Part shown: one piece after another, positions 9,356 through 17,473 of the stretch
How the letters are laid out: every line of letters starts with the position of its first letter
Position numbering within the stretch: position 1 is the stretch's first letter
NCBI RefSeq assembly: GCF_011045835.1
Contig: NZ_CP047349.1
Location: forward strand, 3,720,001 to 3,784,000
DNA: 64,000 nt
Direction of reading: 5' to 3'
Source of the DNA: Proteus terrae subsp. cibarius
GTDB lineage: Bacteria > Pseudomonadota > Gammaproteobacteria > Enterobacterales > Enterobacteriaceae
Notes under the pieces: generated by a model
The model's input: only the letters and a program-made list of their open reading frames with translations
What the model was told of the DNA's origin: nothing
Database searches by the model: none
Translations under genes and position numbers: made by a program

Positions 9356-9376
9356 ACCCCGCCAATTAAGCGGGGT
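9356..9376. terminator. Hairpin between convergent metF and the DUF4291 gene
   Basis: Perfect 7-bp stem ACCCCGC / GCGGGGT with a 7-nt loop, 15 bases after the metF stop. There is no long T-tract, so its strength is unclear. Confidence 0.55.
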
Positions 9377-9390
9377 GACATCTTGATGAA

Positions 9391-9981
9391 TTACTCACCA
9401 AAGTGATACGGTTTTTCTACCGGTAATAGGCTGTATGCGGTGTCGAGATCACCATTAGCAATACAAGCATCAATTTTACGTACCTTATCGGTAATATCCG
9501 TAATATTCACAATCCACTCTTTGCAATATTTTTCAACTGCTTGATCTCGCAAACCAATTTGGATGGTACGATAACTGAGTCGATTCAAATAAATATCACG
9601 TTCAGGATCCCACTGAATGCGGATATTACTGGTTTCTGACGCTTCTTTCCAAGCTTCAGCAGTAGTATAGCGGTCTGGATCAAAATGACTCACAACACCT
9701 TGTGTCAGCATCTCTTGAAAGCCTTCATGCGTAATATCAACCGCAAGAATAGAAGCTTGATTAGCGTCTTTACGTCCCCAACCAGAACGGTACATCATCC
9801 AAAGAAAGGAAGGTTTTACCCAAGTCATACGGGTCATACTAAAAGGGGGCGAAACAAATGTTCCGTTTGCGACTGCGCTCTGAGCAATAGTATTTGAATA
9901 GGCTTGATAAACACGAACAAAATCATTCGTATAATATGCCCTTACTTCACACTCAGGACATCGGTCAACATCATCGTTCAT
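9391..9981 (-). CDS. DUF4291 family protein
   Basis: 196 residues, cytoplasmic, of the DUF4291 family, which has no known function. Segments seen: AYYTNDFVRVYQAYSNTIA at the N-terminus, FSMTRMTWVKPSFLWMMYRS (the central conserved block), and IRIQWDPERDIYLNRLSYRT, which recurs in the family. CPECE at the extreme N-terminus is an extra cysteine pair. It forms a single-gene unit, convergent with metF. The 195 bases between it and the Fic gene show only an imperfect inverted repeat and AT-rich sequence. Confidence 0.8.
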   Translation of the reverse strand: MNDDVDRCPECEVRAYYTNDFVRVYQAYSNTIAQSAVANGTFVSPPFSMTRMTWVKPSFLWMMYRSGWGRKDANQASILAVDITHEGFQEMLTQGVVSHFDPDRYTTAEAWKEASETSNIRIQWDPERDIYLNRLSYRTIQIGLRDQAVEKYCKEWIVNITDITDKVRKIDACIANGDLDTAYSLLPVEKPYHFGE

Positions 9982-10176
9982 CTTTCTTTAATATCCTTTT
10001 ATATTAATAAAATGGAACTATCCGCTTAAATTATGAGCCTCTGATTGCAGATAATCAAGAGCCCCTATTTTTGTTAAAACGAGATAAGTAGAGTAGCGCT
10101 CATTTATAAAAGTAAAAAAAAGAATAACAATAAAACGAGCAGACTAATGTTCCTATTGTGGCTAAATAATAATAAT

Positions 10177-11274
10177 TTAGTCTTGTAAAAGATATCTCAC
10201 ACTTCGCCCGCCAGCCCCACTGTCTGCTAAAAAACCCTGCTCAACAAGAAATGCTAAATGTCTTGTTGCACTTGCTCGACTTACTTTTGCCACACTCTTA
10301 TATTGACTATTATTAATTCCATCGACAAAATCCCCTTGAAGCATTCTATTGATAACTTTTGATTGCTCTGGCGACAACAACGCTTGATCATGGGTTTGCC
10401 AATATTTAGTTGCTCTTACTGTCTTATCAATTTCATGTGTAGCTTCCAAAATAGATAATTGAAGCATTTGTAAAAACCATTGAAGCCATAATGTAATATC
10501 ACCATCACCTTTTTGGGTATTTTCGATGACGTCATAATATTCTTGGCGATGCTCATTAATCGTTTTTGACATCGCATATAATCTGACTGTTTTATTTTCA
10601 GCTTGAGCTAATGCTAAATCCATAATAAGTCTGCCTATTCGCCCATTTCCATCTTCAAATGGATGAATAGTTAAAAACCACAGATGGGCAATAGCCGCTC
10701 TGATAATCAAATTAGGCTCATAATGAACTCTTGTTTTATTAAACCAATCCAAAAATAATGCCATCTCAGTTTCTATTGATTCAGGTGGCGGAGCTTCAAA
10801 ATGTACAATAGGTTTATCAATTCTTTTACCTGAAACGACCTGAACAATACCTGTTCGGTATTTCCCTGAAGTAATAGGATTTAAAATAGAATGTCCTTCA
10901 GGAAACAATAGACTATGCCATTGAAATAAACGTTCCTGAGTTAATGGTTCATCTAAGTTATTAATAGCATCTAATGCAGCTCGCACAAAACCCTCTGATT
11001 TTTCATCAGTTGGATATGTTTTCTCTTCTACAATACCTAAGCGAGTCGCTAGTGAAGAGCGCACAGAAAATACATTTAGCTTTTCACCTTCAATATCACT
11101 CGAATAAATAATATTTGCCAAAATAGAATCTAAGGCAGATGTACTGTTTTCAGGCAACATTTGGCTTTGGCCATAGAGCATCCCTTGAACAAAACGAGTA
11201 TCAATAAGTAAAGGGATCACGGTATTGTTGTTAAATCTGAAATGAGTCCTGTTTGAATGTTGCCAAATCCACAT
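10177..11274 (-). CDS. Class II Fic-domain protein (probable AMP transferase) with winged-helix C-terminus
   Basis: 365 residues. The active-site motif HPFEDGNGRIGR (about 204-215) matches HxFx(D/E)GNGRxxR, including the catalytic His, so it is predicted to transfer AMP (or another nucleotide) to a protein hydroxyl. The inhibitory motif S-x-x-x-E-G lies in the N-terminal helix (SSDIEGE, about 56-62), which makes it a self-inhibited class II Fic. An N-terminal DUF4172-like region (MWIWQHSNRTHFRF) and a C-terminal winged helix (about 310-365, ASATRHLAFLVEQGFL) are present, as in family members that may bind their own promoter. No toxin-antitoxin partner is adjacent. The target is unknown. Confidence 0.86.
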   Translation of the reverse strand: MWIWQHSNRTHFRFNNNTVIPLLIDTRFVQGMLYGQSQMLPENSTSALDSILANIIYSSDIEGEKLNVFSVRSSLATRLGIVEEKTYPTDEKSEGFVRAALDAINNLDEPLTQERLFQWHSLLFPEGHSILNPITSGKYRTGIVQVVSGKRIDKPIVHFEAPPPESIETEMALFLDWFNKTRVHYEPNLIIRAAIAHLWFLTIHPFEDGNGRIGRLIMDLALAQAENKTVRLYAMSKTINEHRQEYYDVIENTQKGDGDITLWLQWFLQMLQLSILEATHEIDKTVRATKYWQTHDQALLSPEQSKVINRMLQGDFVDGINNSQYKSVAKVSRASATRHLAFLVEQGFLADSGAGGRSVRYLLQD

Positions 11275-11285
11275 AAATCACCTCA

Positions 11286-11358
11286 TGAGTCAAATATAAA
11301 CTCTATTCTACTCAAAAAGTGAGGCGAATAAGCGGTTTAATTGACTCACTGAGTAGAA
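11286..11358. repeat. Nested inverted repeats around the Fic gene promoter
   Basis: TGAGTCAA (11286-11293) pairs with TTGACTCA (11341-11348), and TTCTACTCA (11306-11314) pairs with TGAGTAGAA (11350-11358); both are perfect. The motif TGAGT/ACTCA thus recurs at least four times between the Fic start codon and the 3' end of the lacI-type gene. This layout suggests a multi-site operator. Confidence 0.5.
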
Positions 11359-12350
11359 ATTAGGCGCTCGATAAGCTGTGTTTTTATTAATGCAGGGGAT
11401 TTAACTGCGGTGCCTGCTATCTTTGCAGACATGATTTCAAAAGCTTTTTCGACCAATAAAGCTTCATCTTGCTTCATTGACCACACATTATTAGGTAAAA
11501 AACTGAGCATCACATGATCATCGAAGGTACCAATATGAAGATGAGCCGGAATACTTCCTTCACGCTGACGAATAACACTCAATAAACCTTCAAGAATAGG
11601 CAATGATGAGGCAATAAAATGAGAGGGTATTTGCTGATGTTGCTCTAAATACTGTTTCATCATCAGCTCACCATCTTTGGTTGTATTATGCTCAGCATAA
11701 GAGACAGTCACTCGGTTATCATCACCATAATGTCCTTTTATAGCTTGCACATAACCGCGCAAACGCGCTGCGATGGTGGGTAATAATGCATCACCCGCAA
11801 AAAAATGAATTGGCGCATCTAGCTTTATCATCGCTCTTGTTAGTTGAGCACCACTGTCACAGTTATCTGAAGCGACACAAATAGCCTCACTGACAGAGAA
11901 ATCTCTATCTAAAAAAACCAATGGTTTTTGGCGATGCTTCACATGATGTAGCTGATTTTTACGGCTTGATGACACAATGAAAATACCATCAACATTACGC
12001 TCATCCATTGATTTAACGAGTTTATTCTCATTTTTGATATCACCATAGGTACAACTAATCGTTAGCTGACAACCAATTTGGTGACAATGCATCTCTAATT
12101 TTTCAGCCAAAGCGGCGAAGAATGGGTTAGAAAGGCGAGGGATAACCAATCCGTAGGTATCTGTTTTATTAAGCTTTAAACTTCTAGCCGCATGATTGAC
12201 GGTATAACCAAACACCTCAACATAGTCCGCGATCTTTTTTTGCGTTTTTGCACTGATACGGTATTGATCACCTTTGCCATTTAATACCAATCTGACTGTG
12301 GTAATAGACAAATTCAGGTCATTTGCAATCTGTTCAACTGTTTTTGCCAT
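11346..12350 (-). CDS. LacI-family regulator of the sugar-acid operon
   Basis: 334 residues. The N-terminal LacI helix-turn-helix (TVEQIANDLNLSITTVRLVLNG) is followed by the hinge (AARSLKLNKT) and a periplasmic-binding-protein-type sensor domain (YGLVIPRLSNPFFAALAEKLE, VDGIFIVSSS, FLDRD, ASDNCDSGA). It is the last gene of the leftward eight-gene operon that starts with the kinase at 20757, separated from tctA by a hairpin. It is expected to control that operon in response to an imported sugar acid or its product. The inducer is not known. Confidence 0.88.
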   Translation of the reverse strand: MAKTVEQIANDLNLSITTVRLVLNGKGDQYRISAKTQKKIADYVEVFGYTVNHAARSLKLNKTDTYGLVIPRLSNPFFAALAEKLEMHCHQIGCQLTISCTYGDIKNENKLVKSMDERNVDGIFIVSSSRKNQLHHVKHRQKPLVFLDRDFSVSEAICVASDNCDSGAQLTRAMIKLDAPIHFFAGDALLPTIAARLRGYVQAIKGHYGDDNRVTVSYAEHNTTKDGELMMKQYLEQHQQIPSHFIASSLPILEGLLSVIRQREGSIPAHLHIGTFDDHVMLSFLPNNVWSMKQDEALLVEKAFEIMSAKIAGTAVKSPALIKTQLIERLISTQ

Positions 12351-12370
12351 TAATATTCCATATTGATATT

Positions 12371-12393
12371 GCCCTCACCTTGATGATGAGGGC
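12371..12393 (-). terminator. Hairpin between tctA and the LacI-type gene
   Basis: GCCCTCA / TGAGGGC inverted repeat (7 bp) in the 53-base gap after the tctA stop. No T-tract is present, so it is more likely an mRNA-stabilising or attenuating hairpin than a full terminator. Confidence 0.45.
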
Positions 12394-12403
12394 CAGTTAA
12401 CCT

Positions 12404-13921
12404 TTACTGAGCAGGCTTAGCTCGGTATTTCTTCCACATTGCTTTTAACGAAGGTCCAATAATGGGTAGGATCAACGTTAGTATCGCAATACCTAAGAAT
12501 GTCGCAGTAATTGGGCGTGTATACAGAATAGATAAATCACCCTGAGACATCATTAAAGCACGACGTAAATTTGATTCCGCCATCGGCCCTAAAATAATCC
12601 CGATAACCACAGGAGACATAGAGAAATCGAGCTTAATCATAATGTAAGCGAGTAACCCTGCTCCCATCATCACGAATACATCAATGATACTATGGTTCAC
12701 AGAATAAGCACCTACACTACATAATACAAAGATAATTGGTACTAATACGCGACGCGGAACATCCATCACTCGAACAAAGAGTTTCATACATAAGAAACCT
12801 AAGATACCGAGGAAAATATTCGCCATCATCAAGCCAATAAAGATGCTGTTAACTTCAACTGGATTGTCAGTAAAGAGCTGAGGCCCTAATGCCAATCCCT
12901 GAACCATAAATGCACCCATGATAATGGCGGTTGCGCCATCACCCGGAATACCTAAAGTCATTAAAGGCACCATGGTTCCGCCTGTTACTGAGTTTGCACC
13001 GGCTTCTGGTGCAGAAACACCTTCTGGTGAACCGTGACCAAACTCTTCAGGGTGTTTAGACCAACGTTTTGCTTCGTTATAAGAGATAAATGATGAGATA
13101 TCTCCACCCGTTCCCGGAATTGCGCCAATCGTTGTACCAATAGCAGATGAACGGAAATAAGTCGGTAACACACGTTTAAAATCAGCCCATGTCGGTAATA
13201 CACGGTGAATACGCGCATTAATTTTTTCACTCTTCTTTTGTTTGCGCTCACGATACTCTTCTTCAAAACTGATCAAGCCTTGAGAGAAAGCGAACAAACC
13301 AACCAAGATAGGGATAAATGAAACCCCACCCATTAGGTACACAGTATCAAAGGTGAATCGAGGCCCAGATGTCATTGGATCAAGTCCAATTGTTGCAATC
13401 GCTAAACCTATCGCACCGCCCATCAATCCTTTCACAATGGATTGCGATGATACACTGGTAATAATACTTATGCCAAATACCGCGAGTGCAAAATATTCAG
13501 CGGCAGAGAAACCTGTTGCCACTTTTGCTAATTGAGGCGCTATTACAATCAGGGCAATCGTACTAAAGATCCCCCCAAACATAGAACCCATCGTAGATAA
13601 ACCCAGCGCGCGTCCTGCTTCACCTTTTTTCGCCATTGGATAACCATCCAATACCGTTGCAGCAGAAGCGGGAGTACCCGGCGTACTAATCAATATCGCA
13701 GTAATTGAGCCACCGTAAACGGCACCACAATACATTCCTAATAATAGGAGGATCCCTGTCATTCCTTGGAAGGAGTAAGTTAATGGGAGAAGTAATGCAA
13801 TCCCCATATTTACTGTTAGGCCCGGTAATGCGCCGATAATAATACCCGCGAATACCCCTAACAGGATCATCGTTATCGTTTCCAGAGTGAAAACGACCAT
13901 TAAAGCGTCTAGTATTTCCAT
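12404..13921 (-). CDS. tctA: TctA-type large membrane subunit of a tripartite tricarboxylate transporter
   Basis: 505 residues with about twelve hydrophobic segments. Hallmarks of the TctA family: GIIIGALPGLTVNMGIALLLPLT at the N-terminus (GALPG loop), STPGTPASAATVLDGYPMAKKG, IGAIPGTGGDISSFISYNEAKR, and the second GIPGDGATAIIMGAF loop. It forms the permease with TctB and receives substrate from TctC. Start at 13921 with AAAGGAGC upstream. It lies 19 bases after tctB. TTT systems import carboxylates, which here suggests a sugar acid substrate given the neighbouring enzymes. Confidence 0.92.
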   Translation of the reverse strand: MEILDALMVVFTLETITMILLGVFAGIIIGALPGLTVNMGIALLLPLTYSFQGMTGILLLLGMYCGAVYGGSITAILISTPGTPASAATVLDGYPMAKKGEAGRALGLSTMGSMFGGIFSTIALIVIAPQLAKVATGFSAAEYFALAVFGISIITSVSSQSIVKGLMGGAIGLAIATIGLDPMTSGPRFTFDTVYLMGGVSFIPILVGLFAFSQGLISFEEEYRERKQKKSEKINARIHRVLPTWADFKRVLPTYFRSSAIGTTIGAIPGTGGDISSFISYNEAKRWSKHPEEFGHGSPEGVSAPEAGANSVTGGTMVPLMTLGIPGDGATAIIMGAFMVQGLALGPQLFTDNPVEVNSIFIGLMMANIFLGILGFLCMKLFVRVMDVPRRVLVPIIFVLCSVGAYSVNHSIIDVFVMMGAGLLAYIMIKLDFSMSPVVIGIILGPMAESNLRRALMMSQGDLSILYTRPITATFLGIAILTLILPIIGPSLKAMWKKYRAKPAQ

Positions 13922-13940
13922 CTCAAAGCTCCTTTACCGC

Positions 13941-14402
13941 TTATTCAAAAAAGACGGAGGTTGGCAGAGGTGAATTAAAGATAATGTCAAAAAAGACATA
14001 AACGGCGGCAACCATCACAACCGGAATAACAACCAGTGCAATAGGTTTTCTTTCATTCATCAGCCACATAATGACCGGGATAAGAAGCAGTGACGGAATA
14101 ATAAAGCCAAAAAAGTGCAGACCAGTGGCATAGACCAACATAAAGATGCCTAAACCATAAGCGCGTTTAACTGCAGTAGAACTCAGGTCAACAGACTTAT
14201 GTACATGTTTGATTTTATCAACCACGATACTAATCCATTGAAAAATCCCCAGTAAAATAAATAAGATGGCAAGACCATAAGGCCAAAAACGCTCCCCAGG
14301 CACACCATAATCATCAAACATGCTCATATCACGGGAGAGATAGATAATTAGTGCCCCGAAAGCCACTGAAATCGCACCGATGATTGTATTGATTTTTGTC
14401 AT
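13941..14402 (-). CDS. tctB: TctB-type small membrane subunit of a tripartite tricarboxylate transporter
   Basis: 153 residues with four predicted membrane segments (ISVAFGALIIYLS, LAILFILLGIFQWIS, GLGIFMLVYATGLHFFGF and the C-terminal VVIPVVMVAAVYVFFDIIF), the usual TctB layout. GGGGAGA lies just before the start. It sits between tctC and tctA and is preceded by a perfect hairpin that separates it from the highly expressed binding protein. Confidence 0.88.
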   Translation of the reverse strand: MTKINTIIGAISVAFGALIIYLSRDMSMFDDYGVPGERFWPYGLAILFILLGIFQWISIVVDKIKHVHKSVDLSSTAVKRAYGLGIFMLVYATGLHFFGFIIPSLLLIPVIMWLMNERKPIALVVIPVVMVAAVYVFFDIIFNSPLPTSVFFE

Positions 14403-14417
14403 GTCGGGATCTCCCCG

Positions 14418-14443
14418 ACCCTACCTGCCGTAACAGGTAGGGT
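14418..14443 (-). other. Intercistronic hairpin between tctC and tctB
   Basis: Perfect 10-bp stem ACCCTACCTG / CAGGTAGGGT with a 6-nt loop, between the stop of the binding protein gene and the start of tctB. Such hairpins after binding-protein genes commonly protect the upstream mRNA 3' end and raise binding protein over permease. Confidence 0.65.
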
Positions 14444-14463
14444 GGTTTATAATATTAGAAAAG

Positions 14464-15438
14464 TTATTTTTTCAGGGTTGCTGCAATTAACTCAGCATAC
14501 ATCTCGTGGTCTTCTTTCATCATTTGGTAAGCATCATCACCCGTAATAAACACAGGCATGATACCTTGTTTTTTCAGTGCTTCTTGGTATTCGGGTTTTT
14601 GAACTACTTCAGAGAATGCATCAACTAACTCTTTCTTCACGTTATCAGGCACATTAGCGGTTGTTGCTAATACAGCCCAAGCACGCATTTTCACGTTAGT
14701 ATCTAATTTCAATGCTTCTTTGAAAGTCGGTACGGCTGGGAATAATGGGAAACGACGCTCATCCATTACACCAAGAACACGTAGAATACCGGCATCAACT
14801 TGAGATTTAACTGCACCCGGAGTTGTTAATACGCCATCGATGTGGTTGCCCACTAAAGCAGCAATTGAAGGGCCTGTACCTTCGTTGTAAGGGATATGGT
14901 TAAATTTAGCACCAGTGGTACGTTCGATATTAACGCCAGCTAAGTGATAAATAGCCCCCATACCTGAGTTACCGACTTTCAGTTTACCCGGGTTCGCTTT
15001 CGCACCCTCAATAAACTCTTGTAACGTGGTATAAGGTGATTCTGCATTAACAACTAACACCACTGGATCAGCGATAGTTGTTGCGATTGGGGTAAAATCT
15101 TTATAAGTAACTGGTGATTTTCCTTGGTGTGGGAACATCGCCAATTCAACGGTTGTCATCACTAACTTCGTGCCATCTGGGCGTGCATTAGCCACTTCAA
15201 TCAGACCCGTTAAACCATTACCAGCAGGCTTATTCACAGGAACGAAAATACGTCCAGCTGGCATCACATCTTTTGCAAATTCAATGATAGTACGTGCAGA
15301 AGTATCAGTACCACCGCCCGGGTTTTTCGGGATGACAACATCAATATTTTTTGTAGGATACGTTAACTGTTGGGCAACTGCGTTCCCCATGCCCAGTGTC
15401 ATCGTAATCGCCAACGCTGCGAGTAGACTCTTTTTCAT
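14464..15438 (-). CDS. tctC: TctC-type periplasmic solute-binding protein
   Basis: 324 residues including a signal peptide (MKKSLLAALAITMTLGMG...AVAQQ). The mature start YPTKNIDVVIPKNPGGGTDTSAR holds the carboxylate-binding P-loop-like motif of the Bug/TctC family, followed by LVMTTVELAM, HIPYNEGTGPSIAALVGNHID and a C-terminal helix pair. The start at 15438 was chosen because it gives the signal peptide and has GGAGAAAGGG upstream. It binds a carboxylated solute in the periplasm for TctAB. It lies 20 bases downstream of the sialidase-fold gene in the operon. Confidence 0.92.
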   Translation of the reverse strand: MKKSLLAALAITMTLGMGNAVAQQLTYPTKNIDVVIPKNPGGGTDTSARTIIEFAKDVMPAGRIFVPVNKPAGNGLTGLIEVANARPDGTKLVMTTVELAMFPHQGKSPVTYKDFTPIATTIADPVVLVVNAESPYTTLQEFIEGAKANPGKLKVGNSGMGAIYHLAGVNIERTTGAKFNHIPYNEGTGPSIAALVGNHIDGVLTTPGAVKSQVDAGILRVLGVMDERRFPLFPAVPTFKEALKLDTNVKMRAWAVLATTANVPDNVKKELVDAFSEVVQKPEYQEALKKQGIMPVFITGDDAYQMMKEDHEMYAELIAATLKK

Positions 15439-15458
15439 AAAACCCTTTCTCCACATTT

Positions 15459-16511
15459 TTATTGAGTAGCCATTAGTTGCTGATAAACAATGTTTTTTCG
15501 ATTCCAAGTAAAGGTCACGTGTAGGGTATTGTTTTCAGCAATAATAGCCGGATATGAAAATTCGCCTTCCCCATCGAGTAAATCGAATGGTTCAGACCAA
15601 GTACTGCCATTATCGGATGAAAGACTGACAGAAATAGGATAACGACGACTCCAGTTACCTGAGTTCGGGTTATACACCAATGCCAGTTGACCATCTGCGA
15701 AGGAGACGACATCAATGCCGCTATTATTATTTGGTAATATTGTTGCATAAGCTGGACACCAACTGCGCCCATAATCCGTTGAATCGCTACGATAAATAGT
15801 ACCGCGCGTACTCCGCATCATGGCATGCACATGCCCAGGCCGGGATTCCCATAGTGTTGGCTGTATCACGCCATCCCATTGAAAAACGCGTTGTAGATCA
15901 GTCTCCCATAAGGCATCGTCCTTTAAACCCTGCCAGATTTCATGTTCCGCTTGCTCACCTTTATGATGTTCAATTGGAATATCTACTCGCAACCAGTGTT
16001 GACCGTTGTCACTCGAAATATCGACAAACGCATCCCAGAACTGGTCATCCTCAACCGACCCTGGTGCCAACCACTCGCCATTCGACATCACTAACACTTT
16101 ATTTTTCACAGGACCTCTAGGTGCTACATCACCAGAAACCAATTCACTCGGTAAACTCCAGCTATTTCCGCCATCCTTCGAGATAACGTATTGGGTTGTC
16201 CAACTATGTACGTCGGGACCCGTTTTATAAAACAGCCAGATATTACCTGTTGATGGGTCAACATGTAAAACTGGATTCCAGTGCGCAACACCCGGATTTT
16301 TAACAACAGGTTGAGCGTGTTGCCAATGTTCACCCTCTTTCACCACTAGCCAGATAGCGGTATTACCGCTACCTTCTTTATCGCCAGCAAAAAAAGCGGT
16401 TAACAAACGCTCAGAGTTAGGCACACGCACAATCGTTGAAGCATGGCAGTGATTAAAAAGTGAATGTGCATTATCAAGCACAAACTGGGTTTCCTTCATC
16501 ACGAAAGGCAT
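15459..16511 (-). CDS. Sialidase-fold (BNR/Asp-box) protein, putative cytoplasmic glycosidase
   Basis: 350 residues with four Asp boxes of the form S-x-D-x-G-x-x-W (SKDGGNSW, SSDNGQHW, STDYGRSW, SSDNGSTW), the marker of the six-bladed sialidase propeller. The N-terminal STIVRVP (Arg29) is in the place of the first triad arginine in the family's RIP motif. The end (YPAIIAENNTLHVTFTWNRKNIVY minus its ends) is typical of BNR_2 proteins. No signal peptide is seen, so it is predicted to work inside the cell on an imported compound. Start 16511 has AGGAGTAGGA upstream. Its neighbours suggest a ketosidic ulosonic acid substrate. Exact activity is unknown; a lyase or isomerase role on the same fold is possible. 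Confidence 0.75.
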   Translation of the reverse strand: MPFVMKETQFVLDNAHSLFNHCHASTIVRVPNSERLLTAFFAGDKEGSGNTAIWLVVKEGEHWQHAQPVVKNPGVAHWNPVLHVDPSTGNIWLFYKTGPDVHSWTTQYVISKDGGNSWSLPSELVSGDVAPRGPVKNKVLVMSNGEWLAPGSVEDDQFWDAFVDISSDNGQHWLRVDIPIEHHKGEQAEHEIWQGLKDDALWETDLQRVFQWDGVIQPTLWESRPGHVHAMMRSTRGTIYRSDSTDYGRSWCPAYATILPNNNSGIDVVSFADGQLALVYNPNSGNWSRRYPISVSLSSDNGSTWSEPFDLLDGEGEFSYPAIIAENNTLHVTFTWNRKNIVYQQLMATQ

Positions 16512-16533
16512 ATTCCTACTCCTGTGTCCTAAA

Positions 16534-17463
16534 TTAATCTAACGAAAGCCACTTCTTCATATTCTCACCCAATGCAGTCATGCTATTGACGGCAGAAGGG
16601 AAAAATGAGTTTTCAAACTGACTGCTGTTACGGGAACGGCAGACCAGCGTACTGAAGTTACCAATCAGGCGCTGATGATATTTCGCGCATGCTGGATAAT
16701 CCAGTGTTTCGGTCATCGCTGCTGTTGATAAATAATCTGCTAATACCGCAGCCTGCTCTGGTTTATCCTTCCAATTCTCATAAAGCCAAACATAAAGCTC
16801 TGGATGGAAGTTTGCCATTACACCGCTATATGCCTGACATCCAGCTTGGAATGAAGCTAATAGCGTTTGACTGTTGGCGTTTGCAAGATGCAAGCGGGTC
16901 CCTTTTGATAATGCCAAACGACGTTCTATCATCGGAAGAGAACAGCACGTATCTTTGATAAAGGTAAAGCGATTACTTTGAGCACACCACTCTACAATTT
17001 CTTCAGATAACAAACGTTTGTAAGGATAAGGGCATTCATAGATACCCAAATCAATCTCTTTTGGTACCACATTGGTTAAGACTTGCAGTGTTTCCAGCGC
17101 TTTATCATCCGACTCCCCGACTAGAGCCAAGCGATTACTGATCATAATGACGCCATCGACGCCTGTGCCAGCCATTGCCTGCAATTGTTCTTTTTGCTGA
17201 CTTAATGCTGTTGCAGTATGACCAGAAGCAACTACAGGTACTCTTCCATCTGCTTTTTCAACGATAAAACGGGTGAGTGCTAGAGTTTCCTCATCACTTA
17301 AATAAAACATTTCGCTTGATTGGCAGGCGGCAAAGAGTCCATGTACACCAGAATCGATATACCAGTCTACAAGGCGCTCTAATGACGCCCAATCAATCTC
17401 CCCTTTGGCATCAAAAGGGGTTAGCATAACAGGCCAAATACCGACGTATTTTTGCTGACTCAT
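16534..17463 (-). CDS. DapA/NanA-family class I aldolase
   Basis: 309-residue TIM-barrel protein of the dihydrodipicolinate synthase / N-acetylneuraminate lyase family, which forms a Schiff base with pyruvate. The lysine is Lys170 in FTFIKDTC, and the tyrosine of the YxxP motif is Tyr142 in GIYECPYPYKR. The usual GTTGE loop is replaced by AACQSSEMFYL, marking a separate subfamily with a different aldehyde partner. Start 17463 has AAGGA seven bases upstream; in-frame starts at 17466 and 17493 are less likely. It sits 10 bases after the isomerase gene. It is predicted to split a 2-keto-3-deoxy sugar acid to pyruvate plus an aldose. Confidence 0.82.
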   Translation of the reverse strand: MSQQKYVGIWPVMLTPFDAKGEIDWASLERLVDWYIDSGVHGLFAACQSSEMFYLSDEETLALTRFIVEKADGRVPVVASGHTATALSQQKEQLQAMAGTGVDGVIMISNRLALVGESDDKALETLQVLTNVVPKEIDLGIYECPYPYKRLLSEEIVEWCAQSNRFTFIKDTCCSLPMIERRLALSKGTRLHLANANSQTLLASFQAGCQAYSGVMANFHPELYVWLYENWKDKPEQAAVLADYLSTAAMTETLDYPACAKYHQRLIGNFSTLVCRSRNSSQFENSFFPSAVNSMTALGENMKKWLSLD

Positions 17464-17473
17464 CATCAATTCC

